From NCBI GenBank assembly GCA_020638995.1, contig JACKHM010000006.1, positions 1 through 64,000 on the forward strand: a stretch of 64,000 nucleotides of DNA, in the 5' to 3' direction. Position numbers and translations under genes: made by a program. Shown here piece by piece: positions 61,679 through 64,000 of this stretch; the stretch's first letter is position 1, and the number at the start of each line of letters is the position of its first letter. The notes below the pieces were generated by a model. The model did not search any database. It was not told the DNA's origin and saw only the letters and a list, made by a program, of their open reading frames with translations. Source of the DNA: Planctomycetaceae bacterium (GTDB lineage Bacteria; Planctomycetota; Planctomycetia; Pirellulales; Pirellulaceae).

Positions 61679-62189
61679 TTTCTACCTCCATGACGCTATG
61701 CAGCAGCAATCGCTCTTCTGCTGCTTCGTGTGCTTTAAGTTGTTCCTGGAAGGCTTGCGTACGCACGACGATGTGATGAGTCAGACTTGCCGCTCGGCGA
61801 TGATCCAACAGTCGTTCGGCACGGTCGACAATCGCACAAATGTCGAGGTACATGTCCTGATGTTGGTTGCGCAGGTCGGCCGCGCGTTTACTGAATTCGA
61901 GGTCAACGCGCGCCGGCCCCTCAAAATAGCCGTAGTACTCTTCCAGAGTGAAATACAGTCCTAGTTGATCTTGCAGTTGCCGGAGCAATTCGATCGACCG
62001 TCGCGGATGCAAGTGGATCGAGAGCGGATGTGCGCACAAGTGCGAAATCTCGCGAAGAATCTGCCAGAGCTCGCTGCTTGCTTCTTTGATTTCCTGCATG
62101 AACGCAGCGTTGATCGTTACGTTCGCTTTCGGACTTCCGCATGTTGTTAGCTGCGTCGATTCCCTGGGTTCGGTAAGCATCACCTTCAC
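61653..62189 (-). CDS. Hemerythrin-like protein
   Basis: 178 residues, mainly a four-helix pattern with histidines and acidic residues at suitable places (LCAHPLSIHLHP, LGLYFTLEEYYGYF, LRNQHQDMYLDI, LTHHIVVRTQAFQEQLKAHE, EAAEERLLLHSV), which suggests a hemerythrin/HHE di-iron fold, though the ligand set is not perfect. Its end overlaps the start of the response regulator gene, so the two are coupled; an O2, NO or redox sensing role for the pair is inference. Confidence 0.62.
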   Translation of the reverse strand: MKVMLTEPRESTQLTTCGSPKANVTINAAFMQEIKEASSELWQILREISHLCAHPLSIHLHPRRSIELLRQLQDQLGLYFTLEEYYGYFEGPARVDLEFSKRAADLRNQHQDMYLDICAIVDRAERLLDHRRAASLTHHIVVRTQAFQEQLKAHEAAEERLLLHSVMEVENDNHDTYR

Positions 62190-62500
62190 GCTCCGCTCTT
62201 CGTACCGTGACTTTTGACCTTTTCAATTGTGGATCAACGCTCTGCACCTGCGAATCAGGTAAACGCGGTAGGCGTCATGGGGGATTCCCCGATGCCGTCG
62301 GCTTGACGTCTCGCCGACTGGCTTGCGTCACGGAAAGTGGTTTCGCAACCACCGCTTATCTCTGCAGCCGGTATTTTCGCCGTGCATTACAAGCCGACAC
62401 AGAGATTGGCTCTTGATCGAACGCGCGATTCAACTCGGTACCGGACCTTGGAAGTTGGTCAGATTTCGGAGACCTAAGGGCAGCTTGCCCCCAAGCCTAA
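62190..62500. promoter_or_regulatory. Intergenic region with two small hairpins
   Basis: 311 bases upstream of the hemerythrin-like gene and downstream of the CorA-like gene (both minus). GTGGTT-GCGA-AACCAC (minus, 62352-62337) is a six-pair stem with a GNRA tetraloop followed by TTTCC; GGGCAAGCTGCCC (minus, 62490-62478) is a five-pair stem 11 bases past the CorA-like stop. Either could end transcription weakly. Confidence 0.4.
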
Positions 62501-63238
62501 CTATCGCCGCGGTGGCTTCGTCACAAACGATGTCAGAATACCACCCATCGCAAGCCCGATGCCAAGGACAATTAGCATCGGGATCGGTGGCCAAGTATCC
62601 TCCCAACCATGGCGGAGATTTGCTCCAAAGATGGCCATCAACGTCGCAATCGGAAAGAAAAACGCTGCCAAGACATTAAGTCGATGAGCAGAAATCGACA
62701 TTTGTTCGCTGGAGGCGGCTTGCTCCTCAGCACGTTTGGCAATGGCGACATCCAGCGAGTTCTTCACCTCAGCGAGCAGTAGCTCAGTCGTGCGTTCGAT
62801 CCCATAAGCCCGATCCCGCAAGTTTATCAGCTCGCGTGCATCCGGGTACTTCTCGCGAGCATCCTGTAACACCTGATGTAAATTCCTTGCCGCTCGATAC
62901 ACAGGAGACAGTTGTTCGAGGATCGTAAAGTACTCGGCGGAAGTTGTTGCCTGCTCCTCCAAACGGTCGAGTCCCTTGATGAGCTCTTCATAATCTTCAA
63001 GATGTTTGTTAAGGGCATTGATTCCCGTGCCTCGTTCTTTCGAAGTCCATTGACCATCCGGGGCTCGCCAAAAGAAACGACCGTGACGCTGGTTTTCATT
63101 CGCCTTCGGAGGCGCGTGCAGAACAAGCAACAAGTGGCCATCGGCGATCATCGCGCGTTGCCGCCCGACTTGTTCGCCCATGCGGTCTCGAAAGACCTGA
63201 GGTACCTTCCAAAGCGGAGGGATTAGATCTGCAGCCAT
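62501..63238 (-). CDS. CorA-like membrane protein lacking the GMN motif
   Basis: 245 residues. A long helical cytoplasmic domain (LNKHLEDYEELIKGLDRLEE, IERTTELLLAEVKNSLDVAI) leads to two C-terminal membrane helices (NVLAAFFFPIATLMAIFGAN and PPIPMLIVLGIGLAMGGILT), the CorA/ZntB topology. The selectivity motif GMN after helix 1 is replaced by GAN (IFGANLRHG), and the protein is shorter than typical CorA (about 315). It may be a divergent cation channel or a regulator. Gap of 27 bases to the upstream gene. Confidence 0.72.
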   Translation of the reverse strand: MAADLIPPLWKVPQVFRDRMGEQVGRQRAMIADGHLLLVLHAPPKANENQRHGRFFWRAPDGQWTSKERGTGINALNKHLEDYEELIKGLDRLEEQATTSAEYFTILEQLSPVYRAARNLHQVLQDAREKYPDARELINLRDRAYGIERTTELLLAEVKNSLDVAIAKRAEEQAASSEQMSISAHRLNVLAAFFFPIATLMAIFGANLRHGWEDTWPPIPMLIVLGIGLAMGGILTSFVTKPPRR

Positions 63239-63265
63239 GGTTTCTCGGCTCCGTTTGCTGGTCCT

Positions 63266-64000
63266 TTAGCAGTTCGCAACATTGCTGATGATCTTGAGCT
63301 TTTCGTCGCTCAGATATCCATATCGATTGAGCCAGACGCCATGTGGACTGGCGCTCCAAGCGACTTGGAATCGACGCTGAAAATCGTCCTCCGGTCCATA
63401 GCCGTGGGCCAAGGTATAGATCGGACACTCGCCAGCCGCAGCTTGGGCCTGTGTAATCTTACTGGTTTGGGCCATGTCTCCGCCGGGGTGCGGTTCATCG
63501 GGCGCCGGGTATCGATAAGCATCCAGCTTGTCAGCACCCTCGCCATCTTCGATCCCCAGCAGCGTTACGAGCGCTCGCACCAACAATAACTCGGAGACGC
63601 CAGGATTTGCCGCTAACAGCTGATCGCCGTACGACCTGAGCATCATCGCCCAGTGCATACCATACAGCTTGACGCTGATGCCTTCGCTATGCTGAGCCGC
63701 GAGCCCAAAATCAAATCCCGAAATCCGCGACCAGGGCGGCGGGAATGCGTTTGGTTGCATGGCCATATCTTTCGCGCCGCACTCATTCATGGCGTTGCGG
63801 AATCCCGACAGCAGCTCATGCGACAGGAGAGCCTTCAGAACTAGCATCTCTTTGACACCCTCGAAGCGGCTCAGTCCCTCGGCAACGAATCGTTCAGCAT
63901 CTCCAAAGGCGATCGCGCTAAGACCTTTATCCGAAAGCCCGCCGTGCAACGTCTCGTAGAACGCCTTTGTATCTCGCAGACACAACTCGAAATCGATGTC
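63266..64000 (-). CDS. C-terminal part of a probable TIM-barrel protein (cut by right edge)
   Basis: 244 residues visible, reading in from the window edge (DIDFELCLRDTKAFYETLHG). Segments such as ISGFDFGLAAQHSEGISVKL and SPHGVWLNRYGYLSDEKLKI look like strands and loops of a glycosidase-like barrel, and an alternating strand/helix pattern supports that. No catalytic motif could be assigned. The N-terminus is outside the window. Confidence 0.5.
   Translation of the reverse strand, partial: DIDFELCLRDTKAFYETLHGGLSDKGLSAIAFGDAERFVAEGLSRFEGVKEMLVLKALLSHELLSGFRNAMNECGAKDMAMQPNAFPPPWSRISGFDFGLAAQHSEGISVKLYGMHWAMMLRSYGDQLLAANPGVSELLLVRALVTLLGIEDGEGADKLDAYRYPAPDEPHPGGDMAQTSKITQAQAAAGECPIYTLAHGYGPEDDFQRRFQVAWSASPHGVWLNRYGYLSDEKLKIISNVANC

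Overview
The window looks like a chromosomal segment of a marine-type planctomycete (Pirellulales/Rhodopirellula-like). The evidence is the density of lineage-typical families: DUF1598, PSCyt/DUF1549-DUF1553 c-type cytochromes paired with Tat-exported DUF1501 proteins, a formylglycine-type sulfatase, DUF1080 proteins, PVC-type haem-binding propellers, and a run of small hypothetical genes separated by recombination sites. No rRNA, tRNA or CRISPR array was seen.

Region 1 (1-12.9 kb) is an inorganic-carbon/redox cluster. A divergent two-component system (sensor kinase cut by the window edge, OmpR-type regulator) faces a tightly spaced + strand set. That set encodes an HTH-EIIA(PTS) fusion, a NuoC-NuoD/group-4-hydrogenase-like large subunit without the N-terminal nickel cysteines, a ferredoxin-NuoB fusion, DabA (DUF2309, all four zinc ligands present), DabB, a second NuoL/M/N-type membrane subunit, and a SulP-STAS anion transporter. 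The layout suggests a DAB-type CO2/bicarbonate accumulation complex joined to a complex I-like electron-input arm, functionally reminiscent of cyanobacterial NDH-1MS. That coupling is my inference.

Region 2 (12.9-17.5 kb) holds a DUF1598 protein, an FHA-GAF-sigma54 activator, a haem-protein C-terminal remnant and an IS110-family transposase remnant.

Region 3 (about 18.4-30.5 kb) is an integron-type cassette array with no integrase in view (CALIN-like). Sixteen cassettes are read on the minus strand; thirteen carry ORFs and three are ORF-less. They are separated by fifteen attC-like imperfect palindromes of 91-99 bp. For nearly every cassette the R'' core of its attC is the reverse complement of the core at that cassette's own start, the hallmark of circular cassettes. 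A 2.07-kb group II intron (IIC-attC type by context) splits one attC.

Region 4 (31-49.5 kb) encodes a 1,523-residue haem-binding propeller/HEAT/cytochrome c/sialidase fusion, PyrF, and two blocks of planctomycete cytochrome + DUF1501 genes with a PPC-domain surface protein.

Region 5 (49.7-64 kb) holds secreted hydrolases (two esterases, sulfatase, serine hydrolase, DUF1080 protein), a small exported cysteine-rich repeat protein, a TIM-barrel epimerase-like protein, an HpcH/HpaI aldolase, an uncharacterised Tat protein, a hemerythrin-like/response-regulator-ATPase pair, a CorA-like protein without the GMN motif, and a partial gene at the right edge.

All functional statements come from reading motifs by eye; no database search was run.
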